From the NCBI GenBank assembly GCA_963521185.1, contig CAUQTV010000001.1:434001-498000 (forward strand): 64,000 nucleotides of DNA, read 5' to 3'. Shown piece by piece: positions 1-8,813 of the stretch. The notes beneath the pieces were generated by a model. That model was given only the letters and a program-made list of their open reading frames with translations, was not told the origin of the DNA and did not search any database. The stretch comes from Enterobacter_D sp963521185. GTDB taxonomy: Bacteria; Pseudomonadota; Gammaproteobacteria; Enterobacterales; Enterobacteriaceae. The stretch's first letter is position 1. Every line of letters starts with the position of its first letter. Position numbers and translations under genes: made by a program.

Positions 1-862
1 CCACCGAAATCGGCAGCAGGTTTGCTGGTACCAGAAACACAATCGAGGCACTCAACGCCGCCCAGCATTTTTGTATGCTCTGGCGGCGGCGATGGCGCAA
101 CGGAATATGACAGCGCGGGCAGCGGCCGCGCGCATCCGGCAGGCCGGTAAAATGGCAGCCGAGACAAATGCGCAGGTTTTCATGCGGTCGGGTAGCCGGG
201 CGCTGCGGGTAAAAACGCTCCCACAGCTGCTCAACGTTAAGGTGAATCAGCGTCAGCACGCTTAATATCACCAGCGCGACAAAGGCGTACAGGCCAACCC
301 CCGGCTGTAAAAACGCATAATCCTGAACTTTGATTGACGCCACACCAATGCCGACCAGATAGATGTCCAGCATCACCCACTCTTTGAGCTTCTCCAGCAT
401 GAGCAGGACCGGACGCAGGTTCATGCCGAGTCTGTTGCCGAACCATAAATAGGCAATTGAGGCCACCAGCACCAGGGGCGCACCGACGGTACAAAACAGC
501 ACCATCGCCCCGGTTAAGGGATCGCCCTGCGCGGTCATTTGCCAGATCCCCATCAGCAGATTGGCGTCGATACGGGTGCCGAGCAGGTAGAAACGCAGCA
601 GCGGTTCGCTCCAGGCGAAGGGCATTAACAGCAGCATGGTCACCGCCATGGCCGCGAGACGCGTCAACGACCAGTCGCGTCCATCGCGAATTTTGGCATC
701 GCAGCGGGGGCAATACGCACTTTGGTGCGATTTCATCACTGGTAACGCAAAAAGCGTATCGCACTGCGGGCAACGCTGATAATGTGCCCGAGGCAACGCA
801 TCGCCGATTGCATGGACAGCTATTTTTTTACCTGGGGTGACCTGCGGAATTTTTAATGGCAT
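1..862 (-). CDS. letA: LetA/YebS (PqiA-family) inner-membrane protein, partial
   Basis: The reverse strand is open from an ATG at 862 to the window edge, giving about 287 codons of a family usually near 427, so the C-terminal third lies outside. Two zinc-ribbon-like pairs are visible: CPQC...CPRC near residues 35-57, and CLGC...CPRC further on. Hydrophobic segments follow each pair, such as the stretch starting LAAMAVTMLLLMPFAW. This is the PqiA/YebS family, which works with an MCE-domain partner (LetB/YebT) in lipid transport across the envelope. The partner would lie beyond the left edge. Position next to msrC-proQ-prc matches E. coli. Identification is firm; the function is from family knowledge. 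Confidence 0.9.
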   Translation of the reverse strand, partial: MPLKIPQVTPGKKIAVHAIGDALPRAHYQRCPQCDTLFALPVMKSHQSAYCPRCDAKIRDGRDWSLTRLAAMAVTMLLLMPFAWSEPLLRFYLLGTRIDANLLMGIWQMTAQGDPLTGAMVLFCTVGAPLVLVASIAYLWFGNRLGMNLRPVLLMLEKLKEWVMLDIYLVGIGVASIKVQDYAFLQPGVGLYAFVALVILSVLTLIHLNVEQLWERFYPQRPATRPHENLRICLGCHFTGLPDARGRCPRCHIPLRHRRRQSIQKCWAALSASIVFLVPANLLPISV

Positions 863-993
863 TGATTGCTTAAGCCCGTGTTCGAATAAATCTATATTAA
901 CTCATGAACGGATTCATCTTGAGAATTAACGCATTTAATGCTTATTTTAATAGGCTGTGCAGGTTTTTTGTAAGACAACCAAGTGATTGAATA

Positions 994-1491
994 ATGAACA
1001 AGACAGAATTTTACGCGGAGTTGAACCGCGATTTTCAGGCGTTAATGGCAGGTGAAACCAGTTTTTTAGCCACGCTTGCGAACACCAGTGCGCTGCTGTT
1101 TGAGCGCCTCGACGGTGTGAACTGGGCGGGTTTTTATCTATTGGAAGGTGAGACACTGGTGTTAGGCCCATTCCAGGGCAAAATCGCCTGCGTCCGTATT
1201 CCGGTAGGACGCGGTGTGTGCGGCACGGCGGTGGCACAAAACAGCGTGCAGCGCGTGGAAGACGTTCATGCGTTTGATGGCCATATCGCATGTGATGCCG
1301 CCAGTAATTCCGAAATCGTACTGCCGCTGGTGGTTGAGGATCAGATTATCGGCGTACTCGATATCGACAGCACGGCGTTCTCGCGCTTCACCATCGAGGA
1401 TGAAGAAGGCTTGCGCGACCTGGTCTCGCAGCTTGAAAAGTGCCTTGCGGCGACCGATTACAAAAAATTCTTTGCGAGCGTCGCAGGATAA
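994..1491 (+). CDS. msrC: Free methionine-(R)-sulfoxide reductase MsrC
   Basis: A 165-residue single GAF-domain protein that reduces free L-methionine-(R)-sulfoxide in the cytoplasm, part of oxidative-damage repair. The three cysteines expected of the fRMsr family are present: Cys66 (KIAC), Cys76 (GVCG) and Cys100 (HIAC). The region after Cys100, DAASNSEIVLPLV, is typical of the substrate pocket. The gene stands alone between divergent letA and downstream proQ. The ribosome binding site is weak, but the start gives the family length. E. coli calls it msrC (yebR). Confidence 0.95.
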   Translation: MNKTEFYAELNRDFQALMAGETSFLATLANTSALLFERLDGVNWAGFYLLEGETLVLGPFQGKIACVRIPVGRGVCGTAVAQNSVQRVEDVHAFDGHIACDAASNSEIVLPLVVEDQIIGVLDIDSTAFSRFTIEDEEGLRDLVSQLEKCLAATDYKKFFASVAG

Positions 1492-1588
1492 TCAACGGAT
1501 AACGTAGCATTTACCGATAGCGTCATTATAATGACGCCTGTTCATGCCTGCGGCTTGTTGGCTACGTCCGTTGTAATCAGGAAATTTC

Positions 1589-2281
1589 ATGGAAAATCAA
1601 CCTAAGTTGAACAGTAGTAAAGAAGTTATCGCATTTTTGGCCGAACGCTTTCCACACTGTTTCAGTGCTGAAGGCGAAGCGCGCCCCCTGAAAATCGGAA
1701 TTTTTCAGGATTTAGTCGAGCGTGTTGAGGGTGAGATGAGTCTCAGCAAAACTCAACTGCGTTCCGCACTGCGTCTTTACACCTCTAGCTGGCGCTACCT
1801 GTACGGTATCAAAGCGGGTGCAACACGTGTCGATCTCGACGGCAACCCTTGTGGTGTGCTGGACGAGCAGCACGTTGAACACGCGCGTAAACAGCTGGAA
1901 GAAGCCAAAGCGCGCGTTTCGGCGCAGCGTGCAGAACAGCAAGCGAAAAAACGCGAAGCAGCCGCTGCGGCAGGAACCCCGGAAGAAGACGCACCGCGTC
2001 GTGAGCGCAAACCGCGTCCGGCTCCTCGTCGCAAAGAGGGCGGCGAGCGCAAAGCACGTGCAGACAAACCAGCAGCTAAACCTCAGCGCGCACCGCGTGA
2101 AGAGCCGCAACACACACCAGTGTCAGATATTACCGCACTGAATGTGGGGCAGAGCCTCAAGGTGAAAGCGGGCAATAATGCAATGGATGCCACCGTTCTG
2201 GAAATCACCAAAGATGGCGTTCGTGTACAGCTGACTTCTGGTATGTCAATGATTGTACGCGCAGAACACTTGTTGTTCTGA
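1589..2281 (+). CDS. proQ: RNA chaperone ProQ
   Basis: A 230-residue global RNA-binding protein that stabilises sRNAs and mRNA 3' ends and is needed for full ProP osmoprotectant transport. It has an N-terminal FinO-like domain (about residues 1-120), a long Lys/Arg/Ala/Glu-rich linker (about 120-175), and a C-terminal Tudor/Hfq-like domain starting near SDITALNVGQSLKVKAG. Length matches E. coli (232). Its stop lies 19 bases before prc, so the two are likely cotranscribed as in E. coli. In E. coli the Prc protein is also linked to ProQ genetically. Confidence 0.97.
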   Translation: MENQPKLNSSKEVIAFLAERFPHCFSAEGEARPLKIGIFQDLVERVEGEMSLSKTQLRSALRLYTSSWRYLYGIKAGATRVDLDGNPCGVLDEQHVEHARKQLEEAKARVSAQRAEQQAKKREAAAAAGTPEEDAPRRERKPRPAPRRKEGGERKARADKPAAKPQRAPREEPQHTPVSDITALNVGQSLKVKAGNNAMDATVLEITKDGVRVQLTSGMSMIVRAEHLLF

Positions 2282-2300
2282 AACGGAGGCCAGGTCTGGC

Positions 2301-4349
2301 ATGAACACTTTGTTTAAGCGCACCGCGTTGGCTGGCCTGTTCCTGATTGCAGGGCAGGCTTTCGCCGTCGATGATATTACCCGTGTTGATCAGATTCCGG
2401 TTCTTAAGGAAGAGACGCAGCACGCAACGGTGAGTGAGCGTGTAACATCACGTTTCACCCGTTCCCATTACCGTCAATTCGATCTCGATCCGGCCTTCTC
2501 GGCGAAGATTTTTGATCGTTACCTCAATTTGCTGGACTACAGCCACAATGTGCTGCTGGACAGTGACGTTAAGCAGTTTGCGCAGAAGAAAGCCGTTATT
2601 GGCGATGAATTGCGCAGCGGCAAGCTCGACGTTTTCTACGATTTGTATAACCTTGCGCAAAAACGCCGCTTTGAACGCTATCAGTACGCGTTAAAGGTGC
2701 TGGAGAAACCGATGGATTTCTCCGGTAACGACACCTTTAACGTGGATCGCAGCAAAGCGCCCTGGCCGAAAGACGAATCGGAACTCAACGCCCAGTGGGA
2801 CGCCAAGGTGAAGTTCGACGAACTGAGCCTCAAACTCACCGGTAAAAGCGAAAAAGAGATCCGTGAAACGCTGGCGCGCCGCTATAAATTTGCGATCCGT
2901 CGGCTGGCGCAAACCAACAGTGAAGACGTGTTCTCGCTGGCGATGACCGCCTTCGCGCATGAAATCGATCCGCACACCAACTATCTCTCACCGCGCAATA
3001 CCGAGCAGTTCAATACCGAAATGAGCCTTTCGCTGGAAGGGATCGGTGCCGTGCTGCAAGGTGACGATGACTATACGGTGATCAACTCCATGGTAGCGGG
3101 CGGCCCGGCAGCAAAAAGTAAAGCAATCAGCGTTGGCGATCGCATCGTCGGCGTGGGGCAGACCGGTCAGAGCGTAGTGGATGTCATTGGCTGGCGTTTA
3201 GATGACGTGGTTGCCCTGATCAAAGGACCGAAAGGCAGCAAAGTGCGCCTGGAGATCCTGCCGGCAGGTAAGGGCACCAAAACGCGCATCGTGACGTTAA
3301 CGCGTGAGCGCATTCGCTTAGAAGATCGCGCCGTGAAGATGACGGTGAAAACGATCGGTAAAGAGAAAGTTGGCGTGCTCGATATTCCGGGCTTCTACGT
3401 TGGCCTGACCGATGACGTTAAAGTTCAGCTGCAAAAGCTTGAAAAGCAAAACGTCAGCAGCGTGATTATCGATCTGCGTACCAACGGCGGCGGCGCACTG
3501 ACGGAAGCGGTTTCGCTTTCTGGTCTGTTTATCCCATCCGGCCCGGTAGTGCAGGTGCGGGATAACAACGGCAAAGTGCGCGAAGACAGCGATACCGACG
3601 GCGTGGTGTATTACAAAGGCCCGCTGGTGGTGCTGGTCGATCGCTTCAGTGCGTCGGCGTCTGAAATCTTCGCGGCAGCCATGCAGGATTATGGCCGTGC
3701 GCTGATCGTCGGTGAACCGACCTTCGGTAAAGGTACCGTGCAGCAGTATCGCTCCCTCAACCGTATCTACGATCAGATGCTGCGTCCGGAATGGCCTGCG
3801 CTCGGCTCCGTTCAGTACACTATTCAGAAGTTCTACCGTGTGAACGGCGGCAGTACGCAGCGTAAAGGCGTCACGCCGGATATCATCATGCCGACAGGCA
3901 ATGAAGAGACCGAAACCGGTGAGAAGTTTGAAGATAACGCCCTGCCGTGGGACAGCATCAACGCCGCAACCTTTGTGAAGTCTGGCGACCTGACGCCGAT
4001 TGGCCCGGTGCTGCTTAAACAGCACGAAGAGCGTATCGCCCAGGATCCTGAGTTCCAGTACATCATGAAAGATATTGCCCGTTTTAATGCCCTGAAAGAT
4101 AAACGGAACATCGTCTCGCTGAACCTGGCGCAGCGCGAGAAGGAAAACGCCGATGACGACGCGATTCGCCTTGCCCGACTTAACGATCGTAATAAGCGTG
4201 AAGGCAAACCGCTGCTGAAAAAACTCGACGATCTGCCAAAGGATTACAAAGAGCCTGACCCGTATCTTGATGAAACGGTGCACATCGCGCTCGATCTTTC
4301 GCATATCGAAAAAGATCGGCCCGGGGCGCAACCCGCCGCGGCGAAATAA
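2301..4349 (+). CDS. prc: Tail-specific periplasmic protease Prc (Tsp)
   Basis: A 682-residue periplasmic C-terminal processing protease of family S41. It acts on substrates with non-polar C-termini, including FtsI and MepS (with NlpI) in E. coli. The chosen start gives a clear signal peptide ending AGQAFA before VDD. An upstream in-frame ATG at 2253 lies inside proQ and would hide the signal, so I reject it. A PDZ domain sits near residues 240-320 (GDRIVGVGQ). The Ser/Lys dyad is visible as SASASEI (Ser452 region) and TFGKGTVQ (Lys477 region). It follows proQ closely and ends at a strong terminator. Confidence 0.97.
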   Translation: MNTLFKRTALAGLFLIAGQAFAVDDITRVDQIPVLKEETQHATVSERVTSRFTRSHYRQFDLDPAFSAKIFDRYLNLLDYSHNVLLDSDVKQFAQKKAVIGDELRSGKLDVFYDLYNLAQKRRFERYQYALKVLEKPMDFSGNDTFNVDRSKAPWPKDESELNAQWDAKVKFDELSLKLTGKSEKEIRETLARRYKFAIRRLAQTNSEDVFSLAMTAFAHEIDPHTNYLSPRNTEQFNTEMSLSLEGIGAVLQGDDDYTVINSMVAGGPAAKSKAISVGDRIVGVGQTGQSVVDVIGWRLDDVVALIKGPKGSKVRLEILPAGKGTKTRIVTLTRERIRLEDRAVKMTVKTIGKEKVGVLDIPGFYVGLTDDVKVQLQKLEKQNVSSVIIDLRTNGGGALTEAVSLSGLFIPSGPVVQVRDNNGKVREDSDTDGVVYYKGPLVVLVDRFSASASEIFAAAMQDYGRALIVGEPTFGKGTVQQYRSLNRIYDQMLRPEWPALGSVQYTIQKFYRVNGGSTQRKGVTPDIIMPTGNEETETGEKFEDNALPWDSINAATFVKSGDLTPIGPVLLKQHEERIAQDPEFQYIMKDIARFNALKDKRNIVSLNLAQREKENADDDAIRLARLNDRNKREGKPLLKKLDDLPKDYKEPDPYLDETVHIALDLSHIEKDRPGAQPAAAK

Positions 4350-4353
4350 ATTA

Positions 4354-4387
4354 ACAGGCACAAGAAATTGTGCCTGTTTTTTTTAAC
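4354..4387 (+). terminator. Intrinsic terminator of proQ-prc
   Basis: The arms ACAGGCACAA and TTGTGCCTGT flank a GAAA tetraloop and are followed by a run of at least eight T. It starts four bases after the prc stop. Confidence 0.9.
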
Positions 4388-4462
4388 AAGCGTATCCTGG
4401 CGTAAGCAATGCGCTTCGAAGTGTAAAGTTGTGTCTTTCTGGTGACTTACGAAGCGTGTATG

Positions 4463-4487
4463 CTTGAAAATCGCCGATATACCCATA
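4463..4487 (+). promoter_or_regulatory. Candidate sigma-32 promoter of htpX
   Basis: CTTGAA at 4463-4468 and ACCCAT at 4481-4486 resemble the heat-shock consensus CTTGAAA...CCCCAT with a 12-base gap, about 55 bases before the htpX start. htpX is a heat-shock gene in E. coli and also CpxR-controlled. The -10 element is imperfect, so this is a good candidate rather than a certainty. Confidence 0.55.
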
Positions 4488-4540
4488 CGATGTGGGTAAT
4501 CGCATAGTGCGTTTTGTTAAATTGAGGTTAAAAGAAAATT

Positions 4541-5422
4541 ATGATGCGAATCGCGCTCTTCCTGTTGACCAACCTGGCCGTGATGATGGTTTTCGGGCTG
4601 GTACTCAGCCTGACAGGTATTCAGTCGAGCAGCGTTCAGGGCTTGATGATCATGGCGTTGCTGTTTGGTTTTGGTGGCTCCATTATCTCACTGTTAATGT
4701 CAAAGTGGATGGCATTGAAATCCGTTGGCGGGGAAGTAATCACCCAACCGCGCAACGATATGGAACGCTGGTTAATGACCACGGTTGAACAGCAGTCCCG
4801 CCAGGCCGGTATCGCTATGCCGCAGGTGGCGATTTACCATGCGCCGGATATCAACGCCTTTGCAACTGGCGCTCGCCGTGATGCCTCGCTGGTGGCGGTG
4901 AGCACCGGGCTGCTACAAAACATGAGCCGTGACGAAGCTGAAGCGGTTATCGCGCACGAAATCAGCCACATCGCCAACGGCGATATGGTCACCATGACGC
5001 TGATTCAGGGCGTGGTGAACACCTTTGTCATCTTTATCTCACGCATTCTGGCGCAGATTGCAGCCGGTTTCCTTGGCGGCAACCGCGACGATGGCGAAGA
5101 GAGCAACGGCAACCCGATGATCTATTTCGTGGTGGCGATGGTGCTCGAACTGGTGTTTGGTATCCTCGCCAGCATCATTACCATGTGGTTCTCGCGTCAC
5201 CGTGAATTCCACGCCGACGCCGGTTCAGCGCGCCTTGTGGGCCGTGAAAAGATGATTGCTGCGCTCCAGCGTTTGAAAACCAGCTACGAGCCGCAGGAAG
5301 CCAGCACCATGATGGCGTTCTGCATCAACGGCAAGTCTAAATCGCTCAGCGAGCTGTTTATGACCCACCCGCCGCTGGATAAACGTATCGAAGCGCTGCG
5401 TAGCGGTGCTTATTTGAAATAA
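4541..5422 (+). CDS. htpX: Membrane zinc metalloprotease HtpX
   Basis: A 293-residue M48B protease that degrades damaged inner-membrane proteins alongside FtsH. Two N-terminal membrane segments (about residues 5-25 and 34-54) are followed by the zinc motif HEISH, with His139, Glu140 and His143. The third ligand lies in the later HREFHADAGSARL region. Two more hydrophobic segments (about 155-175 and 195-215) complete the fold. Length equals E. coli HtpX. It is monocistronic, with a heat-shock-like promoter upstream and a two-way terminator downstream. Confidence 0.97.
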   Translation: MMRIALFLLTNLAVMMVFGLVLSLTGIQSSSVQGLMIMALLFGFGGSIISLLMSKWMALKSVGGEVITQPRNDMERWLMTTVEQQSRQAGIAMPQVAIYHAPDINAFATGARRDASLVAVSTGLLQNMSRDEAEAVIAHEISHIANGDMVTMTLIQGVVNTFVIFISRILAQIAAGFLGGNRDDGEESNGNPMIYFVVAMVLELVFGILASIITMWFSRHREFHADAGSARLVGREKMIAALQRLKTSYEPQEASTMMAFCINGKSKSLSELFMTHPPLDKRIEALRSGAYLK

Positions 5423-5435
5423 TGTCGGAAATGCA

Positions 5436-5467
5436 CAAAAAGCGCGCCAGCTGGCGCGCTTTTTTTA
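5436..5467. terminator. Bidirectional terminator between htpX and yebQ
   Basis: A palindrome with arms AGCGCGCCAG and CTGGCGCGCT is flanked by an A run on the left and a T run on the right. It can serve both convergent genes. Confidence 0.9.
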
Positions 5468-6835
5468 TGCCTGCGCTTTGTGAGCGATCCGGCAGCCGCT
5501 GATGATCGCGGCAAGCGTTGCCAGTGCGCCCGCTAACAACAGCGACGTATGCGTGCCGCTCTTATCGAAGAGGTTGAACAATAGCGCCACCAGCGCCGCG
5601 CCGGAGCTTTGTCCTAACAGCCGCGCGGTGCCGAGCATCCCGCTGGCCCCGCCGCTGCGATGACGGGGTGCTGCCGTAATGATGGTGTGATTGTTCGGTG
5701 ACTGAAACAGACCAAAGCCCGCGCCGCACAGCACCATACGCCAGATGATATCGGCGTCAGCCGGTGCCGCTGGCAACATCGCCAGCGCGAACAGACCCGT
5801 TGCCATTACCGCCAGCCCTAGCGCGCCTAATAAGCCTGCGTGCACACGCTCAATCAGATAACCCGCCAGAGGGGCCATCACCATTGTTGCCAGCGGCCAC
5901 GGCGTTAACAGCAGGCCCGCTTCCACCTCGCTGCGCCCCAGCACGGTTTGCAGGAAAAAGGGCAGCGAAACCAGCGCCAGCATCTGGGCGCAGAAAGAGC
6001 AAATGGAGGTACAAATGGAGAGTGAAAACAGCGGGATCCGCAGCAGATCCACCGGCAGCAAAGGAACGGGAAGACGTAGCTGTCGGCGCACGAAGAAATA
6101 ACCCACCACCAGCATTACCACGATTTCCCCGGCAACCAGCGCAGTAGACTGCCCCTGAGCAAAACCGCCAAGCGCGGTAATCAGCAGACCAAAAGTGAGG
6201 GCGTTCATCACCGCGCTGGGCAGATCAAAACGCGGCTTGCTGGTGCGCGAAGCATTGGCCGGGAGAAATTTCATCGCCAGCAGAAAGGCCGCGATGCCCA
6301 GCGGCACGTTAATCAAAAACAGCCACTGCCAGGAGGCGACGGAGAGTATCGCCGCAGCCACCGTCGGCCCCGCCGCCGATGAGACCGCGACCACAAGAGA
6401 GTTGATACCCATCCCGCGCCCCAGACTACGCTGCGGGTAAATCAGACGAATGAGCGCGGTGTTAACGCTCATTAACGCCGCGCCGCCGAATCCCTGGGCC
6501 ACGCGGGCCAGCGTCAGCATCTGCAAAGAGTCGGAAAAAGCGCACAAAAATGAGGTCAGGGTGAAAAGCACCAGCCCGATTTTGTAGATGCGGCGATAGC
6601 CAAACATGTCACCAAGATAGGAGAGAGAGAGCAGGGAGATCACAATGGCAATCTGGTAGGCATTCACTATCCAGATTGAACTCGCCGGTGACGCATTCAG
6701 ATCGCTGGCGATGGTCGGTAGCGCGACATTAGCGATTGCGCCATCCAGCACGGCCATGGCGATACCCATGATGATGGTTAAAATAGCACCGTATCGCTGT
6801 GGCAGCGGCAGGCCGTCAGAAGTGGATTTATCCAT
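5465..6835 (-). CDS. yebQ: MFS transporter YebQ (DHA2, drug/H+ antiporter type)
   Basis: A 456-residue protein with about 14 predicted membrane segments, the layout of the 14-segment DHA2 family of proton-driven exporters. The early segment MAVLDGAIANVALPTIASDL is the usual first-helix signature, and the loop LGDMFGYRRIYK matches the conserved MFS loop between helices 2 and 3. Sequence and position match E. coli YebQ (457 residues), whose natural substrate is not established. It is convergent with htpX and divergent from kdgR. Confidence 0.93.
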   Translation of the reverse strand: MDKSTSDGLPLPQRYGAILTIIMGIAMAVLDGAIANVALPTIASDLNASPASSIWIVNAYQIAIVISLLSLSYLGDMFGYRRIYKIGLVLFTLTSFLCAFSDSLQMLTLARVAQGFGGAALMSVNTALIRLIYPQRSLGRGMGINSLVVAVSSAAGPTVAAAILSVASWQWLFLINVPLGIAAFLLAMKFLPANASRTSKPRFDLPSAVMNALTFGLLITALGGFAQGQSTALVAGEIVVMLVVGYFFVRRQLRLPVPLLPVDLLRIPLFSLSICTSICSFCAQMLALVSLPFFLQTVLGRSEVEAGLLLTPWPLATMVMAPLAGYLIERVHAGLLGALGLAVMATGLFALAMLPAAPADADIIWRMVLCGAGFGLFQSPNNHTIITAAPRHRSGGASGMLGTARLLGQSSGAALVALLFNLFDKSGTHTSLLLAGALATLAAIISGCRIAHKAQA

Positions 6836-7012
6836 GTAAAATAAAAGGCTATACTGAAATTATTAACGGGGTAATGATTCTAGCACTGATATTTCGGTTT
6901 TATGTCGCAGATTTGTAACGAAGTTGACAAACTCGCATTGCGGGACGCGTGTGACAAATTTATAATAAAAACCGGTTCTGATTTTTATAAAACACTGGCG
7001 ATGAGGTGATTA

Positions 7013-7804
7013 ATGGCAATCGCAGATTTGGACAAGCAGCCAGATTCTGTCTCTTCCGTGCTGAAAGTTTTTGGCATCCTGCAGGCGCTCGGCGAAGAAC
7101 GAGAAATTGGTATTACCGAACTCTCGCAGCGAGTCATGATGTCGAAAAGCACCGTATATCGCTTTTTGCAAACCATGAAATCGCTGGGATATGTGGCTCA
7201 GGAAGGGGAGTCCGAGAAATACTCGCTGACGCTGAAACTCTTTGAACTGGGCGCGCGCGCGTTACAAAACGTCGATCTGATCCGCAGCGCGGACATCCAG
7301 ATGCGTGAACTTTCTCGCCTGACCAAAGAGACAATTCACCTTGGTGCGCTGGATGAAGACAGCATTGTCTACATCCACAAAATTGACTCGATGTATAACT
7401 TACGCATGTATTCGCGCATCGGGCGACGTAACCCGCTGTACAGCACCGCTATCGGTAAAGTGCTGCTGGCATGGCGCGACCGCGAAGAAGTGAAGCAAAT
7501 TCTCGAAAATGTAGAATACAAACGCAGCACTGACCGCACCATTATGAGCACCGGGGAGCTTCTGACGCTGCTCGATGTCGTGCGTGAGCAGGGTTACGGC
7601 GAAGACAATGAAGAGCAGGAAGAAGGTCTGCGCTGCATCGGCGTTCCGGTATTCGACCGCTTTGGCGTGGTGATTGCCGGGCTGAGCATCTCATTCCCGA
7701 CGCTGCGTTTTTCTGAGGAGCGTCTGCACGAATACGTGGAAATGCTGCATACCGCCGCGCGTAAAATATCTGAGCAGATGGGCTATAACGACTATCCGTT
7801 CTGA
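7013..7804 (+). CDS. kdgR: IclR-family repressor KdgR
   Basis: A 263-residue IclR-type regulator that represses genes for 2-keto-3-deoxygluconate and pectin-breakdown metabolism and is released by KDG. It has an N-terminal winged helix-turn-helix (about residues 13-75, with the recognition helix near SKSTVYRFLQTMKSL) and a C-terminal ligand domain (about 95-260). GAGGTGATTA precedes the ATG. Length and order (yebQ divergent, yobH and mgrB downstream) match E. coli. Confidence 0.97.
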   Translation: MAIADLDKQPDSVSSVLKVFGILQALGEEREIGITELSQRVMMSKSTVYRFLQTMKSLGYVAQEGESEKYSLTLKLFELGARALQNVDLIRSADIQMRELSRLTKETIHLGALDEDSIVYIHKIDSMYNLRMYSRIGRRNPLYSTAIGKVLLAWRDREEVKQILENVEYKRSTDRTIMSTGELLTLLDVVREQGYGEDNEEQEEGLRCIGVPVFDRFGVVIAGLSISFPTLRFSEERLHEYVEMLHTAARKISEQMGYNDYPF

Positions 7805-7832
7805 TCTTTACGCCCTGTACTGCATGCACAAT

Positions 7833-7864
7833 AAAAACGCCGCTGTCAAAAGCGGCGTTTTTAA
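7833..7864. terminator. Bidirectional terminator between kdgR and yobH
   Basis: The arms AAAAACGCCGCT and AGCGGCGTTTTT flank a short loop, giving A/T tracts on both sides of a GC stem between convergent genes. Confidence 0.9.
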
Positions 7865-7880
7865 TGGATGCACAGGACGC

Positions 7881-8120
7881 TTAGCCCTGATCGATGACAG
7901 CATGACTCTTGCGCAGTACCGGGCAATTTGAGAAGCCAATAATACCGCTGTCGGTGTGCAAATATTGTGCGGTGTTGATCCCGCGCGCGGTAAGATACTG
8001 ACACTGTAATCCCAGACCCGCGGCGTTTTCTTTGCTTCCCACCAGCACGCCGTAGCCGCTCATTAAGACCCCAATCCACAAGAGTGCGATAATCATAATT
8101 GTTCGAATAGACACGCGCAT
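7881..8120 (-). CDS. yobH: Small membrane/exported protein YobH
   Basis: A 79-residue protein with one N-terminal hydrophobic segment (about residues 7-25), then a soluble part with two cysteines (LQCQY and SNCPVL). I use the start at 8120 because AAAGGAGCTCAC lies directly before it and it gives the E. coli YobH length; a 97-codon form from 8174 has no such site. Function is unknown. In E. coli it neighbours mgrB and kdgR, as here. Confidence 0.88.
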   Translation of the reverse strand: MRVSIRTIMIIALLWIGVLMSGYGVLVGSKENAAGLGLQCQYLTARGINTAQYLHTDSGIIGFSNCPVLRKSHAVIDQG

Positions 8121-8215
8121 GTGAGCTCCTTTTATTGTTATAGAATCGCGTAAAGCGTGGCTCTTTTTACGCAAGTAAACAAGTTGAGCATTCCTAAAAA
8201 ACGGGGATAGCGTTA

Positions 8216-8232
8216 CAGTTAGTCCCGGTTTA
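8216..8232 (+). promoter_or_regulatory. Candidate PhoP box upstream of mgrB
   Basis: CAGTTA-GTCCC-GGTTTA fits the PhoP direct repeat (T/G)GTTTA-N5-(T/G)GTTTA: the second half-site is perfect and the first is degenerate. It lies 50 bases before the mgrB start. mgrB is a PhoPQ-activated gene in enterobacteria. The call rests on one good half-site, correct spacing and context. Confidence 0.45.
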
Positions 8233-8281
8233 ACAAACGCATGTTAACCTCATGGGACAAGGTGTTGATTCGGAGAGAAGA

Positions 8282-8425
8282 GTGAGAAAGTTTCGTTGGC
8301 TCATCCTGGCGGTCGTACTGGTCATCTGTCTACTGATGTGGACGCAGATGCTCAATGTGATGTGCGATCAGGATGTGCAATTTTTCAGCGGTATTTGCGT
8401 CATCAATAAATTTATCCCCTGGTAG
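8282..8425 (+). CDS. mgrB: PhoQ feedback inhibitor MgrB (GTG start)
   Basis: A 47-residue protein translated from a GTG at 8282. It has a short basic N-terminus (RKFRW), one membrane helix (about residues 6-24), and a periplasmic tail with two cysteines (VMCDQ and GICVI) ending IPW, all as in E. coli MgrB. MgrB binds and inhibits the sensor kinase PhoQ, closing a feedback loop; its loss gives colistin resistance in Klebsiella and relatives. CGGAGAGAAGA supplies the ribosome binding site. The copy looks intact. Confidence 0.96.
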   Translation: MRKFRWLILAVVLVICLLMWTQMLNVMCDQDVQFFSGICVINKFIPW

Positions 8426-8499
8426 CGGGATTTTCTCAGTGAATGATTTCCTTCCCTGGTGTGAGTGTTAAGATAGCGCGTTAACATTGAGGTGGTGAA

Positions 8500-8790
8500 A
8501 TGAACGAAGTACTGAATTCGGGCGCGTTCAATCTTGCGTCTTTAGTTGTCTCTCTGGTGGTACTGGTAGTCGCTCTGGTGCTGTGGTTCTTTATTAATCG
8601 CGCCAGCTCGCGCACAAATGAGCAGATTGAACTGCTGGAAGCGTTGTTGGAGCAGCAAAAGCGTCAAAACGCGCTACTGCGTCGCCTTTGCGAAGCCAAT
8701 GAACCGGAAAAAGAAGAACCGGCACAGAAGCCGTCCGTCAGCGTTCAGGCCGACAGTGACGATTTTATTCGTCTGGTCGCTGAACGCTAA
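8500..8790 (+). CDS. yebO: Small membrane protein YebO
   Basis: A 96-residue protein with one N-terminal membrane helix (about residues 12-34), then a charged coiled-coil-like segment (residues 40-70, rich in Glu, Gln and Leu) and an acidic tail ending RLVAER. Nearly colinear with E. coli YebO (95 residues). Function unknown. GAGGTGGTGAA precedes the ATG. It may be cotranscribed with the next gene, 23 bases downstream. Confidence 0.9.
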   Translation: MNEVLNSGAFNLASLVVSLVVLVVALVLWFFINRASSRTNEQIELLEALLEQQKRQNALLRRLCEANEPEKEEPAQKPSVSVQADSDDFIRLVAER

Positions 8791-8813
8791 TTGGCAAAAA
8801 GGGGAGGCATGGC

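Noticed and set aside
237..773. 178-codon minus-strand frame at the left edge
   Set aside because: Out of frame with letA, whose frame runs unbroken from 862 to the edge with zinc-ribbon motifs.
3318..4361. 347-codon frame antisense to prc
   Set aside because: Shadow of a well-conserved gene; no start context and no recognisable domain.
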